Source: Lichina pygmaea (Eukaryota > Ascomycota > Lichinomycetes > Lichinales > Lichinaceae). From it: 64,000 nt of DNA. Positions 33,299-43,154 of this stretch are shown one piece after another. The position numbers and the translations under genes were made by a program. The notes under the pieces are model-generated. The model had not been told where the DNA came from. It saw only the letters and a program-made list of their open reading frames with translations, and did no database searches. The stretch lies in assembly GCA_963422465.1 (NCBI GenBank), contig OY730169.1, positions 2,728,001 through 2,792,000 of the forward strand, read 5' to 3'. Numbering within the stretch: the stretch's first letter is position 1; every line of letters starts with the position of its first letter.

Positions 33299-35177
33299 AT
33301 CTTCTAGTGAGTCGTCTCACGTTGGCACCGCGCCTTCCAGCGAGCCGATCTCGAAGATCGAGGGACGCGCACCGCCGAGATGCATCTAGTGTGGCGACAT
33401 GTACCAGTCCAGACAAGGATACGGAGCAAAGTCTTGCCCGAGCGGCCAACGTGATATGGTATCAATATGTCCGCCAAGGTATCTGCCATCCGATCTAAGC
33501 GCAGGGTCGCCTAAGAGTCACGACCTAGAGTTCAGCAATGCATCATCGTTCATGTGGTCGTACGATCTCAGAGTCTGAAAGCCTTCCGACATGAAAGGTC
33601 GTTGTGCTCTAACAGCCCCAAACTTCCATATCTCGGCATGACCCTTGATCCGAACGAAGACTCATGCACCAACCGTAAGCGGCGGCCCTCCGAAAGCTAC
33701 CGTACGCAGTCCTGAAGTTGCCTATGAGGTCCGAGCGAATCATCATTCTCGAAGCAAAGACCCAAGAGCCAGGTATTCAAGAGCTTCGCGAGGGGTAGAT
33801 CCGTCACACCTGCCTTTCTGATCAGACCAGAGAGAGCGAGCGGGGGAAGAAAAGCCGCAAGCAAGAGCCAACGCGGCCGCATCCTCATGCCTACGCCTTC
33901 CCTTACTGCACTAGAGCTACAGTTTGAATGGAGCACGTGTCAAAGAAGCACCTTTCCAACCGCGTATCTTGATACAGTACGCGCCTGGACCCTCGGCAGA
34001 TCATGGAGCGTCCTCGGTCACGAAACGGACGCTGGTCTCCGCTGTTCCCACGAGCGTTGTGGATAATTACCTAACTTGCAGTACGGGCTTGGCACGCCGT
34101 GCACTTGCGTCAGCAGACAAGCGCTGCTAGAGGCTCCCCACCGCGCTCGACTCTCAGAAGACCATGGTACAATAGGTACGTAAGTAGGCTCCGTACAGGA
34201 CTCTGCGACCATGCATACTCATCTACTTGTTGTGCTGCAAGACGAGAACGTGTCAAACTAATATCGAGCGATGGTGATACAGAGCCTGACAGGGCAGCAG
34301 CGTTTGAGATGAAGGGATATACCTCGTACGATGCCCGTCCCCGCCTGGCGTTCGTATCGCTGGACTCTGTCTCGGCTGGTACTGTATGATCTGGAGCTCG
34401 CCATGGCATACAAGGACATGTCACAGGAGCATCTCGTACATACGTACGGTACGAGGCGTGCGAGGGTAAAGCACCCCCGGTGCTGGTACGTACGAGGTGT
34501 TCCGGCTTACGTAAGGTTCGGACCAGGCTCGTTGCGTCAAGCACAGACCGAGTCCGCTCACGTCTTTTGATCGAAGAGCACCACCGTAGAGACTCGGTCA
34601 CAAGACACGAGACGACCACGCTCCACCGAACATCATCTCGGTTGCGGGCAGTGGACACCCGCAACCATAAAAGAACACCCGTTCTTCGCTTCGAGTCTCA
34701 GATCTTGCGCTTACGGACCTTGTGGACCTGCTGGACCTGTGGGCCCGTCCCGCATCCCAATCGCAATCCCGATCGTGCCAATCTAACCCCCGGCGGCCGA
34801 GGCTCGATTGCAGCATTGCAACGTGCGGATCGACCTCAATCCGAAAGAGCCGGCGCCGGCCGGGTGAAAGGCTTGGGCGCATACAGCCAAAGCTACTCGT
34901 ATACGCCAAGGTGGGGAAGCACGGAAGCTCCTTTGTGGGCGGCAGTCGGCGCACACCGCAGCTACCAGGAAACGTGCGCATCCAAGTACGTACCTGCGCC
35001 GCTCGACTCGGCGTGCACGTCCGGCCATGCAAAGTCCCGTCGCGAACGACGAGTGGCGCCGGCCCAGGCTTTGCTTTCATTCGTCTCGCGACCGTTATAT
35101 GATGACGGCTCCGTCCTCCGTCGCGACGGATCTCCTTCGGCTCTGACCTTGCGCTGTTGCATCGCTCCGCAGTCGTC
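33299..35177. other. Spacer, 1.9 kb
   Basis: Holds the LYS9 3' region and the carboxylesterase promoter. GTACGT words are scattered (34173-34180, 34437-34450, 34487-34494). Frames at 34110-34664 (minus) and 34480-35184 (plus) have no recognisable domain; the latter overlaps the start of the esterase in another frame. No gene called. Confidence 0.5.
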
Positions 35178-37051
35178 ATGTTGACGTCGACCCTCCTCCT
35201 GGCCTGCGCTTCGGGCCCTCTCCTGGCTGCAGCTCAGGCGGACTATGGCCTCCCCGTGGTCGACATGGGTGTCTCGCGGCATCAGGCCATCGCGTACGAT
35301 TCGGACGGGGACTTTTACACCTTTTCGAACATCCGCTACGCCGAGCCTCCGGTGGGGAAGCTGCGCTTCGCCGCCGCCGTCTCCCCCAAACCGGACCGCA
35401 CCGTCCGGCGCGGCGAGGAGGACCGGATCTGTCCGCAGGCCAACCCGGCTTGGTTCACGACAGCGGCGCGCTTCCTACCGACGTATCTGGCCGGCGACGC
35501 CAGCGCCCTCAACAGCTCTCTGGCGAGCAACGAGACTACCCTGGACGCCTCTCAGCTTCCACCTTCGGATCCGCGAGAATCCGAGGACTGCCTCTTCCTC
35601 GACGTCGTCGTGCCAAAGGCCATCCTTGACGAGCGCGGCCGCGGCGGCGGCGCGCCCGTGCTGGTCTGGATCCACAGCGGCGGCTTCGTTGTCGGCAGCA
35701 AGAACGCAGACGGCAGCCCCGCTGGCCTCATAGCGAGGAGCCAGGACGATTCGTCGCGGGGCGTGATCTACGTCGCGCTGAACTACCGTCTCGGCGCCTT
35801 TGGCTTCCTCGCCGGATCGATCCTCGAGGCCGGCGGCGGCGTCTCCAACGCCGGCCTGCTCGACCAGCGGCTCGCGCTCCTCTGGATCCAGAGGAGGATC
35901 AAGTTCTTCGGCGGCGATCCGAAACGGGTGACCGTCCTCGGCATGTCCGCCGGCGGTGGCTCGATCATGCACCACATGACGGCCAGAGGGGCGCGCGGAA
36001 GGCCGCTCCCGTTCCAGCAGGCCATCCTGCAGAGCCCTGGCTTCGAGCCGATGCGGGAGAGGAAACAAATGGATCGAACGCTGCAGGACTTCTATGGCCT
36101 TCTCGGCGTTGACTCGCTCGAGGAGGCCCGCGCCAAATCGGGCGACGAGGTTCGGCAGGCCAACGCCCTCCAGGTCGGCCGCGCCCCTTACGGTTCCTTC
36201 GTCTACGGTACGTATCCTTGAGCTTGTCCACGGCTACGCTGTAAGCGTCGATCTGATCTGTTGCCTTTGGATCAGGCCCGGTCGTCGACGGGAGCTATGT
36301 GCAGGATCTGCCTGGCCAGCTGCTGCTCGAAGGGGCGTTCGCTCAGGACGTCAGAGTCATGACTGGCCACAGCACCAACGAGGTAAGGCGGCAGCTTCAC
36401 TCCAGATCTGCTCCCTTCCACCGACGGAAACGATCTCTGGGTGCTCACAGGCCACCTTCCCTCCAGGGCCTATTTTTCAGTCCCCCGTTCGTGCGAACGG
36501 ACAGAGACCTTGTCAGGTACCTCGAGCAGCGGCTACCGCAGGCTGCGAAAGACGCAATCGATTTCGTCACGGATTCGTTGTATCCCCCCGTCTTCGACGG
36601 CAGCGAGGGCTACAGCGACCAGCTCCAGAGGGCCGCCGCGATCCTGGGCGACCTTGCGTTCTCGTGCAACACGAACTACCTGGCCCGGGCGTACGGGAAC
36701 CTGACGTACAACTATCTCTTCAGCGTACCACCGGCGCTGCACGCCAGCGACCTCCCGTACACCTTCTTCAACAATCCCACCCCGCAGGTGGTTTCGAGCT
36801 CCGTGGCCGTCGCGCTGCAGAACTACATCACGTCGTTCGCCATGACCGGCACGCCCAACGAGCCCGGCGTGCCCCAGTTCAACATCTACGGGCCCGGCAA
36901 CCGGGTGCAGAACCTCAACATCACGGGGATCGACCGGATCAGGGATCCGGCCGCCAGCGAGCGGTGCATCTGGTGGCAAGAGGGTCTGTCCGCGTCGCCG
37001 ACTTGGAGAAGAAGGAGGAAAGGAGTCCGACTTAGTCTCACGAGTACGTAA
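35178..37051 (+). CDS. Secreted carboxylesterase/lipase, type B
   Basis: A secreted alpha/beta-hydrolase esterase of 573 aa. Exons are 35178-36207, 36276-36382 and 36467-37051; introns of 68 nt (GTACGT...CTGAT...TCAG) and 84 nt (GTAAGG...CTCAC...CCAG, in frame and stop-free). Joins restore SFVYGPVVDGSYV and GHSTNEGLFFSPPF. The start is the ATG at 35178, opening a signal peptide (MLTSTLLLACASGPLLAAAQA). Family landmarks are FSNIRYAEPPVGKLRF, SEDCLFLDV, and a nucleophile elbow GMSAG with Ser257; the acid is Glu379 in TNEG and the base His471 in PALHASD, so the triad is complete. Two usual residues differ: GESAG is GMSAG and WIHGGGF is WIHSGGF. The C-terminal 20 aa are Arg-rich and atypical; a further intron near 37000 is possible. 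Substrate unknown. Confidence 0.9.
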
Positions 37052-37328
37052 CTTACCGTGCCGACCACAACATGACGAGTCTTCTTTTTCTTCTCTGGCC
37101 TTCTGAGGTCACCTTTAAATGTACGTTTCCTCCTTTTCTCGGTCCAAACAAAAAAAAAGGATTCAATCTCGGGACTTGGTATCAGCGACCGCTGTAACGA
37201 ACAGTTGACTTCTTCAGGCAGAGATGTCAGCATGTCCTCCGTGCGTGTAGATGTAAGAACGATGTGATGTTTGGCGTGAAACTGAGATAGGTCCGATGCA
37301 ATGCTTTATAGCACGCCAATAATATCAG

Positions 37329-38939
37329 GGGTCCTGTTATCACGACACCACAATTTGTTAGCACGACCCTACAACTTATGTTCGCACGACCTCCACCCTC
37401 GTGTTGTTAGGATGGCACCCATTTTAGCGCTCTTTTATTGTTGTTAACGACACACCTGGTACAGTACAGCTGTACGAAGGTACCATCCTCCTTGCCTATG
37501 TAGTTTCATGAATTACTCTGGTACCTCCCACTATGCATGTGTATTACTTCGGTGGCCCCCTTGTACTTCTATGCCTCCCCCGCTCTGACCCAGACCCGGG
37601 TAGGGCTGGAAGCCAGACAAGATGCCATACAAGAAGGCAACTCTCCGGCTGCACGCCGGCCTCCCAAAGGCACACAGCAGTGCACCAACACAGATCCGAA
37701 CAGGTAAGATTGGCCAGCTGCCTTCCTGCACAAGTGCCGGGTCCCCGGCTTTGAATCACCAGCCTGCTCCTGCGGCTGGCAGTGGGAGACAGCCAACTAA
37801 GCACATTATCCTAGACTGCCCACGCTTCTCTCAGGAGCGCCGGCAGCTACGGCAGACAACCCCATCTACTGACTTCCAGCAACTGACCTCGGACCCCCGG
37901 GCAGCCGCCGCTGTCACAACCCGGTTCCTCCGCTTGGATCTTCTCCCCCAATTCTCCTGGGCTAGGGATCAGCTCCCCCCTGTTTGACTGCTCCCCAGTC
38001 ACCTAACTTGTTTGCAGACTCTCGACCGGATGGCACCCGACTAGGGGCCGCAGGGGAGGTTTTTCACCCTAGAGTCATGTGACCGGCACATGACCCTGAG
38101 GTTTTCCTTACCATCTCTCTACAGATCTCCCAGCGTAATCTAGCTTAGCTAGCTTTAGAATGGTGTAGGAATTCATACATACATGTACTTCCATGCCCCC
38201 CCCACATAAATCAGTACATGTGCTTTGCCGAGCCACACCATATAAAGCTAGGTATCTCTTTGAGTCAAGCAAGGTATGCACTTCATAAGTCCTGGGAGCA
38301 TCACACAGCGTACATTCTTCAGTCGTATTTTTTCTCTAGTCGCATCCAATGCCCAGATCTAGGTCTATCAAGCCCAATCTTATCTTCAAGGTCATATATA
38401 GTATTTTCAGTGCTGTAGGGACTTTGTGAGTCGTTTGGAGTTGGGCGGTCGGTGGGTGATACCCCAAAAGTTTAGTAGTACTTAGCTCTTCTAGGGAGTG
38501 CCACAGAACTAGAAGTACGTAACATACTTGTCCTCAGTGAAGGGGGCACTGAAGTAAGATCTGTGCATAGAGGGGGGTACCAGAGTAATTGTCCGTTTGA
38601 TCTATGATATGTGACTAGTATGAAGCTAGCTGTTAGACATGGCTTATAAGAAAATTTGACTGAGAATTCTGTGGTGTGTGGTAGCTCCAAGACTTCTGAC
38701 ATCACCACCTCTTCAAGTCTGGAGATACCTAGATGTATGTGGAGAGCCTGAGCACATCAATGTACGAGTATCCACCCACTGCCACCTAAGTTGGCACGGG
38801 CGGCAAGGTTGTACTGGTACTGTACAAGGTGTGTTGTTAAAAATGCTCAAAGAGCGCTAAAATGGGTGTCATTCTAACAACACTAGGGTGGAGGTCGTGC
38901 TAACATAAGTTGTAGGGTCGTGCTAACAAATTGTACCCT
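37329..38939. mobile_element. Long-inverted-repeat DNA element with a LINE inserted in it
   Basis: The direct repeat AATATCAG at 37321-37328 and 38940-38947 looks like an 8-bp target duplication, as in hAT elements. Inside, the left end to about 37460 matches the reverse complement of 38820-38939 closely, with repeated words of the GTTAGCACGACC type. Inner parts also match (37510-37560 with the complement of 38540-38600), so the arms are long and partly disrupted. The right arm carries extra DNA with no recognised gene. The LINE copy 37582-38183 lies within, so this element is older. No transposase is seen; it is non-autonomous. Confidence 0.75.
37582..38183 (+). mobile_element. 5'-truncated LINE copy B
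   Basis: A 602-bp 3' fragment of a non-LTR retrotransposon. The frame at 37622-37987 shows the C-terminal region typical of fungal LINE reverse-transcriptase proteins: LRLHAGLPKAHSS, RTGKIG, HIILDCPRFSQERRQL and FLRLDLLPQFSWARDQL. The 3' end reads TAGAATGGTGTAGGAATTC and then a CATA tail. An imperfect 20-bp duplication (18 identical, two T/C differences) flanks it: 37562-37581 and 38184-38203. The differences indicate an older insertion than the copy at 39663. Confidence 0.85.
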
Positions 38940-38947
38940 AATATCAG

Positions 38948-39648
38948 TCTGCCTTGTCATACTGCAGCCACGGGGCAAGGTAGCATGCTGTTCTAGCCAA
39001 TAGGGCTACTGTACCCTGGACTCAGGGGTGCACAGGCACAACGGCGCCTGATCTTACAGGACAGCCCCCAACCCCTCATACGGTACATACGTACGTACGT
39101 ACGGTGTCACAACAAGTCTGCGTGCGCCAGTACACCCTGTCAGCTGCCATCTTCTTGAGTGATGCGACAGAATCAGAGTTACAGCGACAGCGACAAGCGA
39201 TGGTGTATTGATCCTCTGGACTAACCCTTTCAAGATTGTTGAAACAGCAGGTGACACGTTCGCCTTCTGTATTTGGTAATCCTCGACGCTAACAAGCTCA
39301 GAATCTGAACCCCCCATCCCCAACACACAGCCCACCAAAAAACACCTATCCGTCAGGAGTAGCTGAACCCCCATCCAAGCCCTTAAGGATGAATGACCAG
39401 TCACATATCAGCAAAGACTGACAGCTCTGCATCACCCATCTCCCACGGGATCCGAGCCAGCAAAAGATGAAGCTTAACTTGTGTGTATATCAGCCAGCCA
39501 GTTGGTGGTAGAAGTTTGACAAAGGACTAAGACAGTGTCAACTCCAGCTGCTATTACCAGACTATTAGCCTTACACAGTGGTCATCATTATTCGATATCT
39601 TTGCAAACCATCCACCATCAAAAATTTCAACCTATTTTAGAAGACACC
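38948..39648. other. Spacer between two mobile elements
   Basis: No gene recognised. A TACGTACGTACGTACGG patch lies at 39090-39104. Confidence 0.5.
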
Positions 39649-39662
39649 ATACTAGTAGCTTG

Positions 39663-40793
39663 ACCGCTGGACAGCCTCCTGAGGCCAGCGCACCGACGCT
39701 GGATTGGAGATGCCCTCGAACAGCAACAACAACGCTGCCTTCGGTCGGTTACTGGCGGCTTCAGGGCTACCAGCCGGAAGCAGCTCGAGAGCGAGGCCAC
39801 TGTCCCACCTCTCCGGGCACACATGGCACGACTGCAACTACAGGCGCGCGCCCGGATAGAAGCCTCCGGGGTCCGGACAGAGATCCAAGAGGCCTGCGAG
39901 CGACTCAAGCGCCAGCTAGCCCAACGACCGGGCCGACGTCGCCGCGCCTACATCTCACCAGGCCAGGCTCGACACCGCTGGGCAGAGTCAATCCTTTGGC
40001 CCCAGCGGACACTGGAATACACCAAGGGCTTCCTGGGCCTACCCCCGTGGGCCGACAGCCACCCCGCAGCCACTCCACCCCTGGGCGCCCCCCCCCCCCC
40101 CCCCCCCTCCCACGAACAGTTTGGCAGGCCCGCTTGCTATCGGAGCAATGGTGCTGGGAACGATGGCACGAGCTCCACGGCGGGCCCCCACCCCGAGTCC
40201 AGCTGCTAGACCCAGATCCTGAAGGGGGAGACGATTGGAAGCCGGATAAGATGCCGTACCGGGCGACTCTCCGGCTTCGCGCCGGCCTATCCAAGGCCCA
40301 AAGCAGCATCCTAACGCAGCCGCGCACAGGTAAGATCAGGCTGGCAGCTGTCCTCTGCAAGCGACAAGTCCCCGGCTTCCCGACGCCGGCTTGTTGCTGC
40401 GGAGCGCAGTGGGAGACTGCCAAGCACGTTGTTTTAGAGTGCCTACGCCTGCAGCGAGTACGCCGCAGTCTATGCACTGCGACTGCTACTGTACCACTGA
40501 CTACCAGGTGATGATCTCACGCCCACGGCCCGCCGCCGCCCTCACCTCGTGGATCCTACGCCACGGACTTCTCTCTCAGTTCTCCTGGGCACAGGAGCAG
40601 CTGGAAACTGGCTACTAGCCAGTCACCCCCCCACGTCCTACAGATTACTCGAGAGGATAGCGCTGCCCAAGGCGCCGCAGGGAGAGGTTTTTTACTCTTT
40701 GGAGTTTTCCTAGCCTAATTCCATGGTTGACCCAGCGTAGCCTAGATACACTAGCGCTAGAATGGTGTAGGAATTCAATCAATCAATCAATCA
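39663..40793 (+). mobile_element. 5'-truncated LINE copy C with 14-bp target duplication
   Basis: A 1.13-kb 3' portion of the same LINE family. The reading at about 40125-40511 gives WQARLLSEQWCWERWHELHGG, PYRATLRLRAGLSKAQSS, RTGKIRLA and a CCHC-type motif ending AKHVVLECLRL; a second frame at 40505-40618 continues with AAALTSWILRHGLLSQFSWAQEQL. Frames change near the 18-nt C run at 40091-40108 and near 40505, so it is a pseudogene. The 3' end is TAGAATGGTGTAGGAATTC plus AATC repeats. Flanks are identical ATACTAGTAGCTTG copies at 39649-39662 and 40794-40807. Confidence 0.9.
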
Positions 40794-40807
40794 ATACTAG
40801 TAGCTTG

Positions 40808-41331
40808 CACATCTACAATAGTACAAGGTTTACAGAGATTATGATGAGAGAGAAAAATAGAAGATTGGTCCCGAAACATAGGCACCTGCTATCGTGTTTG
40901 AGACATTCGATCCTCGCTTCTCGAGTAAGAGATATTCCGATGGCCGAACTCAAATCCTGGGGGTCGTGTCGGTACCAACTCCCATCCGGACCGACATGAC
41001 TCGAAGCTGATTCCGACAAACCCTTGCCGTGGTTCGAGAACAGGACAAGGGACCGTCTAGTCACTCCAATCGAGGACCGTCGTATTGCCATGCGAGACGC
41101 GCTTAATAAAGATCTCCATAAAAACTTGCGCAATGCGATTGCTTGTCTATCGCAAGTTAGCCATGTTCGTGGAGGGGTGTGCGTGCTTGCATGCTTACCT
41201 CGTGCCTCTAGTAGAGGTTCCTGTTGTTCTTTCACGGCAACTGACGGGTGGTGCCGTCGGAGGTCCTGGAGCTCTACATGTTCCGTATAGTCCGCGAGAC
41301 TGACAAGGATGTCTGTGGCTGCTTATTTCGA
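40808..41331. other. Spacer
   Basis: No gene recognised in these 0.5 kb, downstream of a LINE fragment and at the 3' side of a possible minus-strand gene. Confidence 0.45.
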
Positions 41332-41847
41332 TCATCGTGTTTCTTGCTGAGTGGTCATCGGCGCTGGGCGTTGGCGGGTTGCGGCGCTTGACGGGCCGGG
41401 GCCATTCGACTGACCGGGGACGCTCGACGGGCTGGGAACATTCGACGGGCCGGGGACATTCGACGGACCAGACGGGCTCGGCGAGCTGTTCGAGCCTGGA
41501 TAGCGGAGCTGGCCGGCGGGTCTGGGAGGGCTGGTTTGTATGGCAGGGCGGGCAGGCTTCTTGAAACGCCGAACAAGCTTCCGCAGGCCAGCTCTTTGGC
41601 CTTGTGCGTCGTCGTCGGTGTTGTCATCGTCGTCGTCGGCCGTAACAACTTGGTCGGCCGCCCTTAAGAGTGCCTCGAGGTCCTGCCCGTTGATGTTGAC
41701 CACGGTGGACGCTATGCTCCAGCCTCCCTGCGTCACGCTGAGGGGACCGTCTGAATCCGTCCCACATCCGCAAAGTATTAGCACGTTAGGCACGAATCCT
41801 ATGAACGAAGCAACGCCACTCGCGATTCCGAAGTTTTCGGCCGCCAT
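41332..41847 (-). CDS. Hypothetical protein with Pro/Ser/Gly repeats
   Basis: I do not recognise this. The frame is 171 aa from an ATG in good context (AAACATGGC). The first 25 residues (ASGVASFIGFVPNVLIL) are hydrophobic and might be a signal peptide or membrane segment; similar N-termini occur in fungal STAND/ankyrin proteins, but that is a weak resemblance. An acidic run DDDDDNTDDD follows, then a basic patch (LRKLVRRFKKPARP) and, in the last 60 residues, degenerate repeats of the type PSNVPGPSNVPSPSSVPG. It sits between a LINE and a Fot1-like element. It could be a genuine orphan gene, a fragment, or chance. Confidence 0.4.
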   Translation of the reverse strand: MAAENFGIASGVASFIGFVPNVLILCGCGTDSDGPLSVTQGGWSIASTVVNINGQDLEALLRAADQVVTADDDDDNTDDDAQGQRAGLRKLVRRFKKPARPAIQTSPPRPAGQLRYPGSNSSPSPSGPSNVPGPSNVPSPSSVPGQSNGPGPSSAATRQRPAPMTTQQETR

Positions 41848-41956
41848 GTTTGTTTCAAAGAATTGAGGCGAAGCTACTCCATTCTAAAGGGAGAGAGGGT
41901 CAACTTACTCGAAGATACAATGAACATCGCTGAGCGATAGGCCGGGGGCAGCTTCC

Positions 41957-42060
41957 ATACTGAGGGGGGACTGGGGAGAAGTGGTAGTTGCTAGCCATCA
42001 TCGGTGGTTTTGACTGTCGAGGGAAAGAGCGATACTGAGGGGGGACTGGGGAGAAGTGGT
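41957..42060. repeat. 29-bp direct repeat, period 75 bp
   Basis: Positions 41957-41985 and 42032-42060 are identical (start ATACTGAGGGG); similarity continues weakly for about 17 bp. It lies just left of the Fot1-like element at 42091. Confidence 0.9.
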
Positions 42061-42090
42061 TGTTGTTTGTCATCACGACGCAAGTCTATG

Positions 42091-42897
42091 TACCCGTGCC
42101 ATGGGGGGGTACTACCCCCCCCCCCCCCCCCCATCCCTTCGGTATGTCTGGGACACCCCTCCTGGCGGAGGGGTGTCGGACAGTTCAATGACTCGGACGG
42201 TTCAATGATCGCTAGTAAATCTGTTGATAGCCACCAATTTTAAACCACTACAACTCCACCACAACATAGCCAAACTTTACAAGGAAGCTGAGGCTCACAT
42301 CACAGAAGGTGTGGATTCCATCTCTGACTGTAAAAATATTATCACCGCACCAAAGTTAGCCAGGGAATTTGATGTCCCAGTACTCCGTACACCGACTTTG
42401 AGAGTAGAAAAAGCTTAATATTGTGAGAGAAGCGAGCTCTCTCATGAGAGGGCTGAGAAGGACTACTACTTAGGCAAGTCAGGCTACAATAGCTACCCAG
42501 CAACAGCATCACCAGGAGGAGCCTACAATTTCAAGGATGATAGAAGAAGGGTAGGGGAATCAGATGGGCACATAAAAAGGACTACTTGTCTATCCAGTTA
42601 TGGAGTTATAGAGATTGTGGAATTGATGTTGTTGATACTTCATTCTCAAGTGACAACTACTATGACTTCTCAGCAACGCCACAAAAATCTAGAGAGGCCT
42701 ATAACTTCAGAGATGATAGTAAAGAAGCATAGGAATGAAATAAGCCACTTACATCTTATTTAGTCGTTGTGTTGTGGAATTATAGACATTACAATTGATC
42801 CTGACAAGAACGTGATCATTGAACCCTCCGAGTCATTGAACTGTCCGACAAGGGACGGGAGGGGGGGCGGGGGGTAATACCCCCCATGGCACGGGTA
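42091..42897. mobile_element. Deleted Fot1/pogo-like element
   Basis: An 807-bp element starting TACCCGTGCCATGG and ending CCATGGCACGGGTA, with an 18-nt C run at 42115-42132. The 5' part (42240-42415) encodes a fragment homologous to the start of the transposase remnant at 24647: KEAEAHITEGVDSISDCKNIITAPKLAREFDVPV. It then jumps to 3' sequence similar to 25150-25398. The DNA-binding domain is incomplete and no DDE domain is present. It is a separate insertion of the same family as 23723-25398. Confidence 0.85.
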
Positions 42898-43154
42898 CTT
42901 CCGTACACACCTACGAGTACGAGTACATGCTGTTGGTCTCAGTAGTCATAAGTAATGTGACGGAATCAAAATTTCTTCGATGATGTGTCACTAGCAATCA
43001 GGTACTCCGTACATACGTACTGTACGTAACGTACTCCGTACATCCCATGGATATCACAACCCCAACAAACAGCGGAGCCTCAGATGCTGCAATCTAGTGC
43101 CGTTCGCGCTTCGACGATCCGGTCAGAGTACGCTACGGAGTAGCACGTGCCGCG

